DNA of 60,886 nucleotides from positions 1 to 60,886 of the forward strand of contig JAGRPN010000255.1 in the NCBI GenBank assembly GCA_019449555.1, read 5' to 3'. A program made the translations under genes and the position numbers. Source of the stretch: Ramlibacter sp. (GTDB lineage Bacteria; Pseudomonadota; Gammaproteobacteria; Burkholderiales; Burkholderiaceae_C). The notes under the pieces are model-generated. The model was not told the origin of the DNA and did no database searches. It saw only the letters and a program-made list of their open reading frames with translations. This document shows, piece by piece, positions 1 through 7,466 of this stretch (within the stretch, counting starts at the first letter, position 1; every line of letters begins with the position of its first letter).

Positions 1-1308
1 AATGGCGGTTTCGGCCGCACCTTCATCGCGCAATGCCGGGTCGCCCCGCAGGTCGGTCTCGCCGTGCTGTGCGACCGCGACGTGCAAGGCCTACATTCGA
101 CGCTGCTGCAGCTGGACTTTGCGCCGGAGGCGCTGCAGGTCTGCGCCAGCGAAGCCGAGGTGCGCGCCGCCGGCGGCCGTATCGCGCTCGTCGCCGAAGC
201 CGGCTGGCTGGCCCAGGCCCCGCACGACATCGTCATCGAGGCGACCGGCGCGCCCGAGACCAGCGTGGTGATCGCCGAAGCCGCGCTGCGCCGCCGTGTG
301 CATGTCGGCATGGTGACCAAGGAGACCGATTCGGTGGCTGGGCCGTGGCTCAACCGGCTCGCCCTCGAGCACGGCGTGGTCTACACCACCGTTGACGGCG
401 ACCAGCCGGCGGCGCTGATCGGGCTTGTCACATGGGCACGGGTGCTCGGTTTCGAGGTCGTGTGCGCGGGCAAGGCCAGCGAGCATGACTTCATTCACGA
501 ACCCCGGCGCGGCATCGTCACGCATGCCGGCGTGTCGCGCATCGTTCCGGGGCTGGAGAACCTGTGGTCGCTCGGGACCGACGTGGCCTCCACGCTCGAA
601 GCCCGCCGCCGCGCGCTGCACGCGTTCCCGCAAAGCGCCACGCCCGACTACTGCGAAATGAACGTCGTGGCCAATTCGACCGGGCTGGCGCCGTCCTGCG
701 ACGCATTGAATTACCCGCTGTGCCGCACGTCGGAACTAGCCGACGTGTTCGTTCCGGTGGCGGATGGCGGCATCCTCGAGCGCACCGGCGTGGTCGACGT
801 GTTCAATCCGCTGCGCCGCAGCGACGAGGCGAGCTTCGGTGGCGGCGTGTTCGTGATCGTGCGCTGCACCGACCGCGCGGCGTGGCAGCTGCTGCAGGAG
901 AAGGGGCACGTGGTCGGCCGCAGCGGCCGGTACGCGTGCATCTACCGGCCCTTCCACCTGATGGGGCTCGAGAGCCTGACCTCGGTGTACTCCGCCGTGC
1001 TGCACGGCCGCGCGTCGGGCAGTCCGTCGCAGCGGCCGCATGCGCTGATGGTCGCCCGCGCCACCCGCGATCTGCGCGCCGGTGAAATCCTGACCATGGG
1101 CGGCCACATGCACGAGATGCAGGGCGTGGCGGCACGCCTCGTGGCCGCCCGCCAGGCGCGCGGCGCGGCACCGTATTACCTGGCAGCGAACAAGCGGCTG
1201 CTGCACGACGTGGGCTGCGGCAGCGACGTTCCGGCCGCAGCGCTGGCGCTCCAAGGCTCGGCGCTCGCACGCGCCTGGGCGCCCATGGAGTGCTTTGGGC
1301 CTGCCTGA
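1..1308 (+). CDS. Homoserine-dehydrogenase-like NAD(P) oxidoreductase with SAF domain, 5' partial
   Basis: The frame is open from base 1 (NGGFGRTFIAQ...), so the start codon lies upstream of the window; 435 residues are visible. The opening NGGFGRT resembles the end of a Rossmann dinucleotide-binding loop. A segment with DIVIEATGAPE followed by MVTKETDS is typical of the homoserine-dehydrogenase-like NAD-binding fold, and the C-terminal part (VARATRDLRAGEILTMGG) is a SAF domain. Members of this family sit next to acid-sugar kinases or PdxA2 and are thought to oxidise or rearrange phosphorylated acid sugars. Here it is the first visible gene of a run with a TTT transporter, PdxA2 and a sugar-acid dehydratase, which supports that role. 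The exact substrate cannot be read from the sequence. Confidence 0.8.
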   Translation, partial: NGGFGRTFIAQCRVAPQVGLAVLCDRDVQGLHSTLLQLDFAPEALQVCASEAEVRAAGGRIALVAEAGWLAQAPHDIVIEATGAPETSVVIAEAALRRRVHVGMVTKETDSVAGPWLNRLALEHGVVYTTVDGDQPAALIGLVTWARVLGFEVVCAGKASEHDFIHEPRRGIVTHAGVSRIVPGLENLWSLGTDVASTLEARRRALHAFPQSATPDYCEMNVVANSTGLAPSCDALNYPLCRTSELADVFVPVADGGILERTGVVDVFNPLRRSDEASFGGGVFVIVRCTDRAAWQLLQEKGHVVGRSGRYACIYRPFHLMGLESLTSVYSAVLHGRASGSPSQRPHALMVARATRDLRAGEILTMGGHMHEMQGVAARLVAARQARGAAPYYLAANKRLLHDVGCGSDVPAAALALQGSALARAWAPMECFGPA

Positions 1309-1367
1309 TCACGCCAACATCCCGCCACGCTTATCCCATACCCCACAACCACACTGAAGGAGCACAT

Positions 1368-2381
1368 ATGAATACGTACAAGACCCGCCGGATTCACCCA
1401 GTCGCAGCCGCCGTCGCGGCCGCCTTGCTGTTGCCGGCCGCAGCGGCGGCGGCGGACTGGAAACCGACGAAGCCGGTCGAGTTCGTCGTGCCGTCCGGCG
1501 CCGGCGGCGGCACCGACCAGTTCGCGCGTCTGGTGCAGTCGATCATCGTCAAGCACAAGCTGATGGACCAGTCGATCATCGTCACCAACAAGTCCGGCGG
1601 CGCCGGCGCCGAGGGCTTCCTGGACGTGGCCGCTGCGAACGGCGATCCGCACAAGGTCGCGTTCGGCACGAACAACGCGTACCTGCTGCCGCTGGTGCTG
1701 AAGGTGCCGTACCAGTACTCGCAGCTGAAGCCGGTGGCGATGATGGCGCTGGACGAATTCGTCATCTGGGTGCCGGCCGATTCGCCGTTCGATACCCCCA
1801 CGGCCTATCTCGACGCGGTCAAGGCCGACCCGAACAAGTACATCATGGGCGGCTCGCAGTCCAAGGACACCGACCAGACGCTCAACGAGTTGATCAACAA
1901 GACCTACGGCACCAAGCTCGCGTACGTTCCGTTCAAGAGCGGCGGTGAGGCGGCCACGCAGCTGGCGGGCAAGCACATCAGCTCCAACGTCAACAATCCG
2001 AACGAGAACATCTCGCAGTGGCGTGCCGGCCAGGTGAAGGCGCTGTGCGTGTTTGCGAAGGAGCGGATGAAGTACACGCAGAAGGTCACCACGACACAGG
2101 CCTGGGGCGACATCCCGACCTGCAAGGAAAAGGGCCTGCCGATCGACCAGTACCAGATGCCGCGCGTGATCTACATGTCCTCGGCGGTCAAGCCCGACCA
2201 GATGGCCTACTACACCGACGTGTTCAGGAAAGTCTCGCAAACGCCGGAATGGCAGGAGTTCCTGACGAAGAACGCCCTGAATGGCACGTTCGGCACCGGC
2301 GAGGCCGTGGCGAAGTACATCGCCGAGGACACCGAGCGCCAGAAGGCGATCTTCGCTTACGCCGGTTGGCTGCTCAAATGA
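1368..2381 (+). CDS. TctC/Bug-family periplasmic substrate-binding protein of a tripartite tricarboxylate transporter
   Basis: The protein has 337 residues. The ATG at 1368 follows GAAGGA with good spacing and gives a Sec signal peptide (MNTYKTRR, hydrophobic alanine-rich core, AAA-ADW cleavage region). The mature protein has the Bug signature: KPVEFVVPSGAGGGTDQFAR near the N terminus, then the two-lobed Venus-flytrap fold. It would capture a carboxylated substrate in the periplasm for the TctB/TctA pair encoded directly downstream (stop overlaps the next start in ATGA). Bug ligands vary widely, so the ligand (an acid sugar by context) is inference. Confidence 0.93.
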   Translation: MNTYKTRRIHPVAAAVAAALLLPAAAAAADWKPTKPVEFVVPSGAGGGTDQFARLVQSIIVKHKLMDQSIIVTNKSGGAGAEGFLDVAAANGDPHKVAFGTNNAYLLPLVLKVPYQYSQLKPVAMMALDEFVIWVPADSPFDTPTAYLDAVKADPNKYIMGGSQSKDTDQTLNELINKTYGTKLAYVPFKSGGEAATQLAGKHISSNVNNPNENISQWRAGQVKALCVFAKERMKYTQKVTTTQAWGDIPTCKEKGLPIDQYQMPRVIYMSSAVKPDQMAYYTDVFRKVSQTPEWQEFLTKNALNGTFGTGEAVAKYIAEDTERQKAIFAYAGWLLK

Positions 2382-2929
2382 CGGCGCAGCCGCCCGCGCG
2401 GACCGCCGCGCCACACCGCCCGGCGGGGTTCGCGCTGTGGACCGCCGAACTCGGCGTGGCGCTGGTGTTCATCGTCGCCGGCGCCCTGATCATCAACGGC
2501 AGCCTGGAACAGGGGGTCGGCTGGACGCCCACCGGTCCTGAATCGGGTTATTTCCCGCTGCGCATCGGCTGGCTGCTCGTGGCCGTCGGCGTGATCCAGT
2601 CGGGCGTGGCCGTTGCGATGGCGTATCGCGACCGCAGGCATCCAGCCAAGCGCGAGATCTACTTGCGGCGCGACCGCATCAAGCCGTTGCTGCAGGTCTT
2701 CCTGCCGATGGTGGCGTATGTCGTCGCGGTGCCGTGGCTGGGGCTCTACATCACGTCGGCGCTGTTCATCGCCGGCTTCATGTGGTGGCACGGTGCGTAC
2801 CGCTGGCGGGCGCTGCCGACCGGGATCGCGGTCTGCGCGGTGTTCTACCTGTTGCTCGAGGTCTGGTTCCAGGTGGACCTGTACAAGGGGCCCGTCCTCG
2901 CCTGGCTGATCGACATCCTGCGAAGCTGA
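2378..2929 (+). CDS. TctB-family small membrane subunit of tripartite tricarboxylate transporter
   Basis: The protein has 183 residues and starts at the ATG overlapping the TctC stop (ATGA), indicating translational coupling. It has four hydrophobic segments: about residues 20-42, 62-84, 100-130 and 140-165. The GWTPTGPESGYFPLRIG stretch after the first helix is characteristic of TctB proteins. It forms the small inner-membrane subunit that works with the large TctA permease encoded 9 bp downstream. The longer frame extending upstream inside tctC is not credible. Confidence 0.9.
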   Translation: MTAQPPARTAAPHRPAGFALWTAELGVALVFIVAGALIINGSLEQGVGWTPTGPESGYFPLRIGWLLVAVGVIQSGVAVAMAYRDRRHPAKREIYLRRDRIKPLLQVFLPMVAYVVAVPWLGLYITSALFIAGFMWWHGAYRWRALPTGIAVCAVFYLLLEVWFQVDLYKGPVLAWLIDILRS

Positions 2930-2938
2930 GCACCGACA

Positions 2939-4450
2939 GTGGAATCGTTTCAGGCTCTCATGCACGGCTTTGCCGTGGCTTTGACTCCATACCACTTGCT
3001 GCTGATGGTGGTGGGCGTGTTGCTGGGCATCCTGGTCGGGGTGCTGCCGGGCCTGGGCGCGCCCAACGGCGTAACGCTGCTGCTGCCACTGACTTTCACG
3101 ATGCCGCCGGTCTCCGCGATCATCCTGCTGTCGTGCATGTACTGGGGCGCGCTTTTCGGCGGCTCGACGACCTCGATCCTGTTCAACATTCCCGGCGAGC
3201 CTTCCTCGGTCGCGACCACTTTCGACGGCTACCCGATGGCGAAAAAGGGCCATGCCGGCGAGGCGCTGACGGCCGCGTTCACCTCCGCGTTTTTCGGCGC
3301 GCTGTCGGGCGTGCTGATCATCACCTTCCTGTCGGGCTGGGTCGCCGACTTCGCGATGCGTTTTTCGCCGCCGGAATTCTTCGGCGTGTACCTCCTGACC
3401 TTCAGCAGCTTCATCGGCATGGGGCGGCAGTCGCCGATCAAGTCGCTCGGTTCGCTGCTGCTCGGCCTGGGCTGCGCGGCGGTCGGCATGGACACGGTCT
3501 CGGGCAACCTGCGGCTGACATACGACGCGCCGCAGCTCCTGCGCGGCATCAGCTTCCTGGTGGCCGTGATCGGTCTGTTCGGGATCGGCGAGATCCTCGC
3601 CACGATGGAGGAAGACCTGGCGTTCAAGGGCCTGCCATCCAAGCTGAACCTGAAGGTCGTGTTCCAGACCTGGGTGACGCTGCCGCGCTACTGGGTGACG
3701 CTGCTGCGCAGCATGGTGATCGGCTGGTGGATGGGCGTGACGCCCGGCGGGCCGACCGCGGCATCGTTCATGAGCTACGGGATCGCCAAGAAGATGTCCC
3801 GCAACGGCGACAAGTTCGGCAGCGGCGTGATGGAAGGCGTGATCGCGCCCGAGACTGCCGACCACGCCGCCGGCACCAGCGCCCTCCTTCCGATGCTGGC
3901 GCTGGGTATCCCGGGCTCGGCGACGGCCGCGGTGATGCTCGGCGGCTTGATGATCTGGGGCTTGCGGCCCGGGCCCATGCTGTTCATCGAGCAGAAGGAC
4001 TTCGTCTGGGGACTGATCGCCAGCATGTACCTGGGCAACGTGGTCAGCCTGATCATCGTGCTGGCGACCGTGCCGCTGTTTGCGGCGATCCTGCGCATCC
4101 CGTTCTCGATCATCGCGCCGGTGATCATCGTCGTGTGCGTGATCGGCGCCTACACCGTGAACAACGCCGTCTCCGACGTCGCTCTGATGCTGGTCTTCGG
4201 CGTACTCGGCTACTTCTTCAAGAAGCTCGACTACCCCATCGCGCCGATGGTGCTGGCGATGGTGCTCGGCGACCGGTCGGAGGAGGCGTTTCGCCAGTCG
4301 CTGTTGCTGTCGCGCGGTGACCTGTCGATTTTCTGGAACTCGCCGATCTCCGCGACCCTGGTGGTCCTGTCGGCGTTGCTGATCGTGCTGCCGCTGCTTG
4401 CGCGGCTGCTCCGCCGCCTTCGCGGGCCGGCCGAACTGAGGTCCACATGA
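2939..4450 (+). CDS. TctA-family large permease subunit of tripartite tricarboxylate transporter
   Basis: The protein has 503 residues and uses a GTG start at 2939. It is a polytopic membrane protein with the TctA hallmarks: GVLPGLGAPNGVTLLLPLTF near residues 35-55, the GGSTTSILFNIPGEPSS block near 75-95, and a second repeated PG.P motif (ALGIPGSATAAVMLGGL) in the second half. It couples substrate uptake to the proton or sodium gradient using TctC as the soluble receptor. The stop overlaps the start of pdxA2 (ATGA at 4447), so transporter and enzyme are co-expressed. Confidence 0.94.
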   Translation: MESFQALMHGFAVALTPYHLLLMVVGVLLGILVGVLPGLGAPNGVTLLLPLTFTMPPVSAIILLSCMYWGALFGGSTTSILFNIPGEPSSVATTFDGYPMAKKGHAGEALTAAFTSAFFGALSGVLIITFLSGWVADFAMRFSPPEFFGVYLLTFSSFIGMGRQSPIKSLGSLLLGLGCAAVGMDTVSGNLRLTYDAPQLLRGISFLVAVIGLFGIGEILATMEEDLAFKGLPSKLNLKVVFQTWVTLPRYWVTLLRSMVIGWWMGVTPGGPTAASFMSYGIAKKMSRNGDKFGSGVMEGVIAPETADHAAGTSALLPMLALGIPGSATAAVMLGGLMIWGLRPGPMLFIEQKDFVWGLIASMYLGNVVSLIIVLATVPLFAAILRIPFSIIAPVIIVVCVIGAYTVNNAVSDVALMLVFGVLGYFFKKLDYPIAPMVLAMVLGDRSEEAFRQSLLLSRGDLSIFWNSPISATLVVLSALLIVLPLLARLLRRLRGPAELRST

Positions 4451-5487
4451 AAGAATCGAACGAAAAACCGGTTATCGCGCTGACCCTGGGCGACCCCGCC
4501 GGCATCGGCCCGGAACTGATCGCACGCCTGCTGGCGCGCCCCGAGACACTGGCCCAGGCCAACGTCGTGCTGGTCGGCGATGCATGGCTGTGGGAAGACG
4601 GCCAGCGCATCGCCGGCGTGCGCATCGGCTGCGATCCGGTTGCCGGCTTCGACGAGGTGCGCCAGAGGAGCGACACTTCGCACGCTGCGTTTCTCGCTGT
4701 CGATACCGTGCAGCCCGCACAGGTGCACCGCGCGCGGGCGGAAGCAGCCGGGGGCGCATCGGTCCTCGCCGTCCTGGATCGCTGTCTGGACGCCGCTGGC
4801 TGCGGCCACATCGATGCGATCTGCTTCGCGCCGCTGAACAAATACGCGATGAAGCTCGGCGGGTTGAAGTACGAAGACGAGCTGCACCATTTCGCCGCCT
4901 ATCTCGGGGTGACCAGCTACTTCTGCGAGTTCAACACGCTGGGTTCGCTGTGGACGGCCCGGGTGTCGTCCCATGTGCCGCTGAAGGACGCCGCGTCATA
5001 CCTGACGCGCGAGCGGATCGTCGCCGCCACGCGGCTGATCCACGACTCACTGCGGGCCAACGGCGTCGCGGCCCCGCGCGTGGCCGTGGCGGCGTTCAAC
5101 CCGCACGGCGGCGAGGGCGGCACCTGCGGGCGCGAGGAGATCGACATCATCGCGCCGGCGGTGCGCGACCTGAACGACGCCGGGATTCCCGCGCAGGGCC
5201 CGTTTCCGGCCGACACGCTGTTCATCAAGGCGCGCGACGGCGAATTCGATGCGGTCGTCACGATGTACCACGACCAGGGCCAGATCGCGCTCAAGCTGCT
5301 CGGCTTTTCAAAGGGCGTGACAGTGCAAGGCGGCCTGCCCGTCCCCATCACCACACCGGCGCACGGCACGGCGTACGACATCGCCGGCCAGGGCAAAGCA
5401 AGCGTCGACGCGACCGCTAACGCGTTCGCTATCGCTTGCAGGATGGGAAGCCGCCGCGCAGCGGCGGCTTCCCATCGGCCGAAATAG
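4447..5487 (+). CDS. pdxA2: PdxA2-type 4-phospho-acid-sugar dehydrogenase (4-hydroxythreonine-4-phosphate dehydrogenase family)
   Basis: The protein has 346 residues, starting with the ATG that overlaps the tctA stop. The family signature [17 protein letters not shown] opens the protein, and the metal-site region [14 protein letters not shown] plus [17 protein letters not shown] close it. True PdxA acts in pyridoxal phosphate synthesis. PdxA2 paralogues linked to TTT transporters and SAF oxidoreductases instead oxidise 4-phosphorylated C4 acid sugars such as threonate or erythronate; that assignment is by context. The last dozen or so residues ([13 protein letters not shown]) are encoded by a large palindrome, so the natural C terminus is probably shorter or was altered by palindrome insertion. 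No sugar-acid kinase (OtnK type) is visible; it may lie upstream of the window. Confidence 0.88.
   Translation: MKESNEKPVIALTLGDPAGIGPELIARLLARPETLAQANVVLVGDAWLWEDGQRIAGVRIGCDPVAGFDEVRQRSDTSHAAFLAVDTVQPAQVHRARAEAAGGASVLAVLDRCLDAAGCGHIDAICFAPLNKYAMKLGGLKYEDELHHFAAYLGVTSYFCEFNTLGSLWTARVSSHVPLKDAASYLTRERIVAATRLIHDSLRANGVAAPRVAVAAFNPHGGEGGTCGREEIDIIAPAVRDLNDAGIPAQGPFPADTLFIKARDGEFDAVVTMYHDQGQIALKLLGFSKGVTVQGGLPVPITTPAHGTAYDIAGQGKASVDATANAFAIACRMGSRRAAAASHRPK
5442..5476. repeat. Perfect 16-bp inverted repeat at the 3' end of pdxA2
   Basis: Arms GATGGGAAGCCGCCGC and GCGGCGGCTTCCCATC flank a 3-base loop (GCA). It lies inside the last codons of pdxA2 and would form a very stable mRNA hairpin before the dehydratase gene. 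There is no T tract, so it is either a REP-like palindrome or an mRNA-stabilising or processing element rather than a classical terminator. Confidence 0.85.
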
Positions 5488-5503
5488 GCTCCCCGCACCC
5501 CAA

Positions 5504-5523
5504 CCCTCCCCTCGAGGGGAGGG
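5504..5523. repeat. Perfect 20-bp palindrome (CCCTCCCCTC/GAGGGGAGGG)
   Basis: A self-complementary CCCTCCCCTCGAGGGGAGGG lies in the 61-bp gap between pdxA2 and the dehydratase gene, 27 bp after the previous hairpin. Similar C-rich palindromes with a TCGA centre are dispersed between genes in several betaproteobacterial genomes (general knowledge, not checked here). It is probably an interspersed repeat. Confidence 0.8.
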
Positions 5524-5548
5524 CCAGAAACCAACGACTGAGGTCAAT

Positions 5549-6721
5549 ATGAAGATCACATCCGTCCGCGCCAAAACCTACGAGTGGAAAGGCAAGACCG
5601 TCCCCCCGCAGGGTAACTTCTGCTCGAACGCGATGGACCTGCTGTATGCGAAGGAAGAGTCGATGCAGACGTTCCGCTTCCATGGCTGGACCGTCGTCGA
5701 GGTCGAGACCGACGACGGCCATGTCGGCTACGGCGAGGTGGCGCTCGCCCCGCGCGTGGCCAAGCAGATCATCGACCTGTATCTCAAGCCGCTGGTCCTG
5801 GGGCAGGACCCGTGGGATTACGAATACCTGAACCAGCGCATGTACCGCGCCACGCATGCATGGGGCCGCAAGGGGATCGGCATGGCGGCGATCTCGGGGG
5901 TAGACATCGCGATCTGGGACCTGCTCGGCAAGTCGGTCGGCAAGCCGGTGTTCAAGCTGCTGGGCGGCCGGACGAAGGAACGGATCCCCTGCTACTACAG
6001 CAAGCTGTACCGCACCGATCTGAAGGCGATGCAGGAGGAGGCGCAGAAATATCTCGACCTGGGCTTCAGCGCATTCAAGATGCGCTTCGGCTACGGGCCG
6101 GCCCACCTGCAGCACGGCGTCGTGGAGAACTTGAAATCAGTGGCTGCGGTGCGCGAGGTGATCGGCTACGAGACCGACTTGATGCTCGAGTGCTACATGG
6201 GCTGGAATCTCGAGTATGCGAAGCGGATGCTGCCGAAGCTGGCCAGGTACGAACCGCGCTGGCTCGAGGAGCCCGTGCTGGCCGACGACATCGACGGCTA
6301 CGCGGAACTGAACGCGATGAACATCGTCCCGATCTCGGGCGGCGAACACGAATTCACGCTGTACGGATTCAAGCTGTTGCTGGACCGCAAGGCGGTGTCG
6401 GTGGTGCAATACGACACGAACCGCGTGGGCGGCATCACCATGGCGCACAAGATCAACGCGCTTTGTGAGGCCTACAGCGTGCCGGTGATCCCGCACGCCG
6501 GGCAGATGCACAACTATCACCTGACGATGAGCACGCTCGCCTCGCCCATGAGCGAGTACTTTCCGATGTTCGATGTCGAGGTGGGCAATGAACTCTTCTA
6601 CTACATCTTCGACGGCGAGCCGGTAGCCGAGAACGGGTTCGTGCAACTCGACGACGACAAGCCGGGGCTGGGGCTGACGCTGAAGACCGAGTACCTGGAC
6701 CAGTTCGACATCATCGAGTGA
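5549..6721 (+). CDS. Enolase-superfamily acid-sugar dehydratase, L-rhamnonate-dehydratase-like
   Basis: The protein has 390 residues of the mandelate racemase/muconate lactonising enzyme family. The capping domain is N-terminal. The barrel carries the usual metal ligands Glu214 (LMLECYMGW), Glu240 (LEEPV) and Glu266 (SGGEHE), with His316 in VIPHAGQ as likely catalytic base. The spacing and the IPHAG and ISGGEH contexts match the rhamnonate dehydratase subgroup rather than muconate cycloisomerase. Such enzymes dehydrate an aldonate to a 2-keto-3-deoxy acid. It ends the TTT/PdxA2 operon, and GAGG before ATG 5549 provides a ribosome site. The substrate remains undetermined. Confidence 0.86.
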   Translation: MKITSVRAKTYEWKGKTVPPQGNFCSNAMDLLYAKEESMQTFRFHGWTVVEVETDDGHVGYGEVALAPRVAKQIIDLYLKPLVLGQDPWDYEYLNQRMYRATHAWGRKGIGMAAISGVDIAIWDLLGKSVGKPVFKLLGGRTKERIPCYYSKLYRTDLKAMQEEAQKYLDLGFSAFKMRFGYGPAHLQHGVVENLKSVAAVREVIGYETDLMLECYMGWNLEYAKRMLPKLARYEPRWLEEPVLADDIDGYAELNAMNIVPISGGEHEFTLYGFKLLLDRKAVSVVQYDTNRVGGITMAHKINALCEAYSVPVIPHAGQMHNYHLTMSTLASPMSEYFPMFDVEVGNELFYYIFDGEPVAENGFVQLDDDKPGLGLTLKTEYLDQFDIIE

Positions 6722-6778
6722 ATGCGGCGAGCGTGCGTACCGGCGGCGCTCAGCTGGTGCGTGGAACCGAGACGTTGT

Positions 6779-6792
6779 TTGACCCTGATCAA
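6779..6792. promoter_or_regulatory. Possible FNR/CRP-type site, TTGAC-CCTG-ATCAA
   Basis: This is a nine-of-ten match to TTGAT-N4-ATCAA, 98 bp upstream of the lipoprotein start at 6890. No convincing -10 element sits at class II spacing, so it may be chance. Confidence 0.25.
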
Positions 6793-6889
6793 GGCCGGCT
6801 TACGCCCCGGTCTCACCTCTTACACGGTGCATGGGGAAATAAACAAAGGCAAGGCTATTGCTTCAGGCATCCCTCGCCGGGGCAGCACA

Positions 6890-7381
6890 ATGAGCAGCAC
6901 CACAAATCGGACGCAAGTCCTCTCCGTCTCGATGGCGCTCGCACTCGGCTTGAGCGCTTGCGGGGGCGGCGGCGGCGGCGAAGGCCCGACCTACGCGTTG
7001 AGCATCAAGAGCGCTGAGGTGAGTAGCAGCTACCCGACCGAGGGCTCCGCCCTTCTCACAGGAGAGGGCTTTTTGCCGCCGGGTTCGCGGTGCAGTCCGG
7101 AGCCCTCGCCGTTCGAACAGCCAGGGGTTCCGCTATTCGATCAACTTGGCCCCTATACGCTGGCATGGACGAATACCTCGACGGGCAAGAGCGGCCTGAC
7201 GAGGCTTGGTTGGAATTGCGGGACGGCACCATCCTGGGCGACGTGGGTGCCGCTCGCGCCAGGGGAGAACCACATCGTCGTATCGATGAGCTCCGTGCCG
7301 CTCGCGCCGGAACTTGGATCGGGCGGGCCGACGAGCGGACCAATCGAACAGAACGCCGACGTCGTAGTGACGAAGCAGTGA
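6890..7381 (+). CDS. Putative lipoprotein with a glycine run after the lipobox
   Basis: The protein has 163 residues from ATG 6890, preferred over the long upstream extension because it places a lipoprotein signal peptide (hydrophobic SVSMALALGLSAC lipobox) at the N terminus. Cys is followed by six glycines, a linker style common in this group of bacteria. The mature part contains an EGFLPPGS turn and a WTNTSTGKSG segment suggestive of a beta-sandwich (IPT/TIG-like), with conserved Cys pairs. No function is recognised. It converges on the patatin gene and lies after the acid-sugar operon but has its own 168-bp upstream region. Confidence 0.7.
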   Translation: MSSTTNRTQVLSVSMALALGLSACGGGGGGEGPTYALSIKSAEVSSSYPTEGSALLTGEGFLPPGSRCSPEPSPFEQPGVPLFDQLGPYTLAWTNTSTGKSGLTRLGWNCGTAPSWATWVPLAPGENHIVVSMSSVPLAPELGSGGPTSGPIEQNADVVVTKQ

Positions 7382-7466
7382 GGACGCGAGCGGTCGTCTG
7401 CCTGGGCGTTCAGTGAATTCCGTTCGCCAGGTTGTACGAGGCGGTCGTGAGACCCGCGCAAGACTC

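Noticed and set aside
1290-2381. Longer tctC start at 1290
   Set aside because: It would add 26 residues before an obvious signal peptide and lacks a ribosome site; ATG 1368 has GAAGGA.
2357-3865. A 502-residue minus-strand ORF across tctB/tctA
   Set aside because: His/Arg/Gln-rich composition without motifs; the opposite strand encodes clear TctB and TctA proteins. It is an antisense shadow of GC-rich genes.
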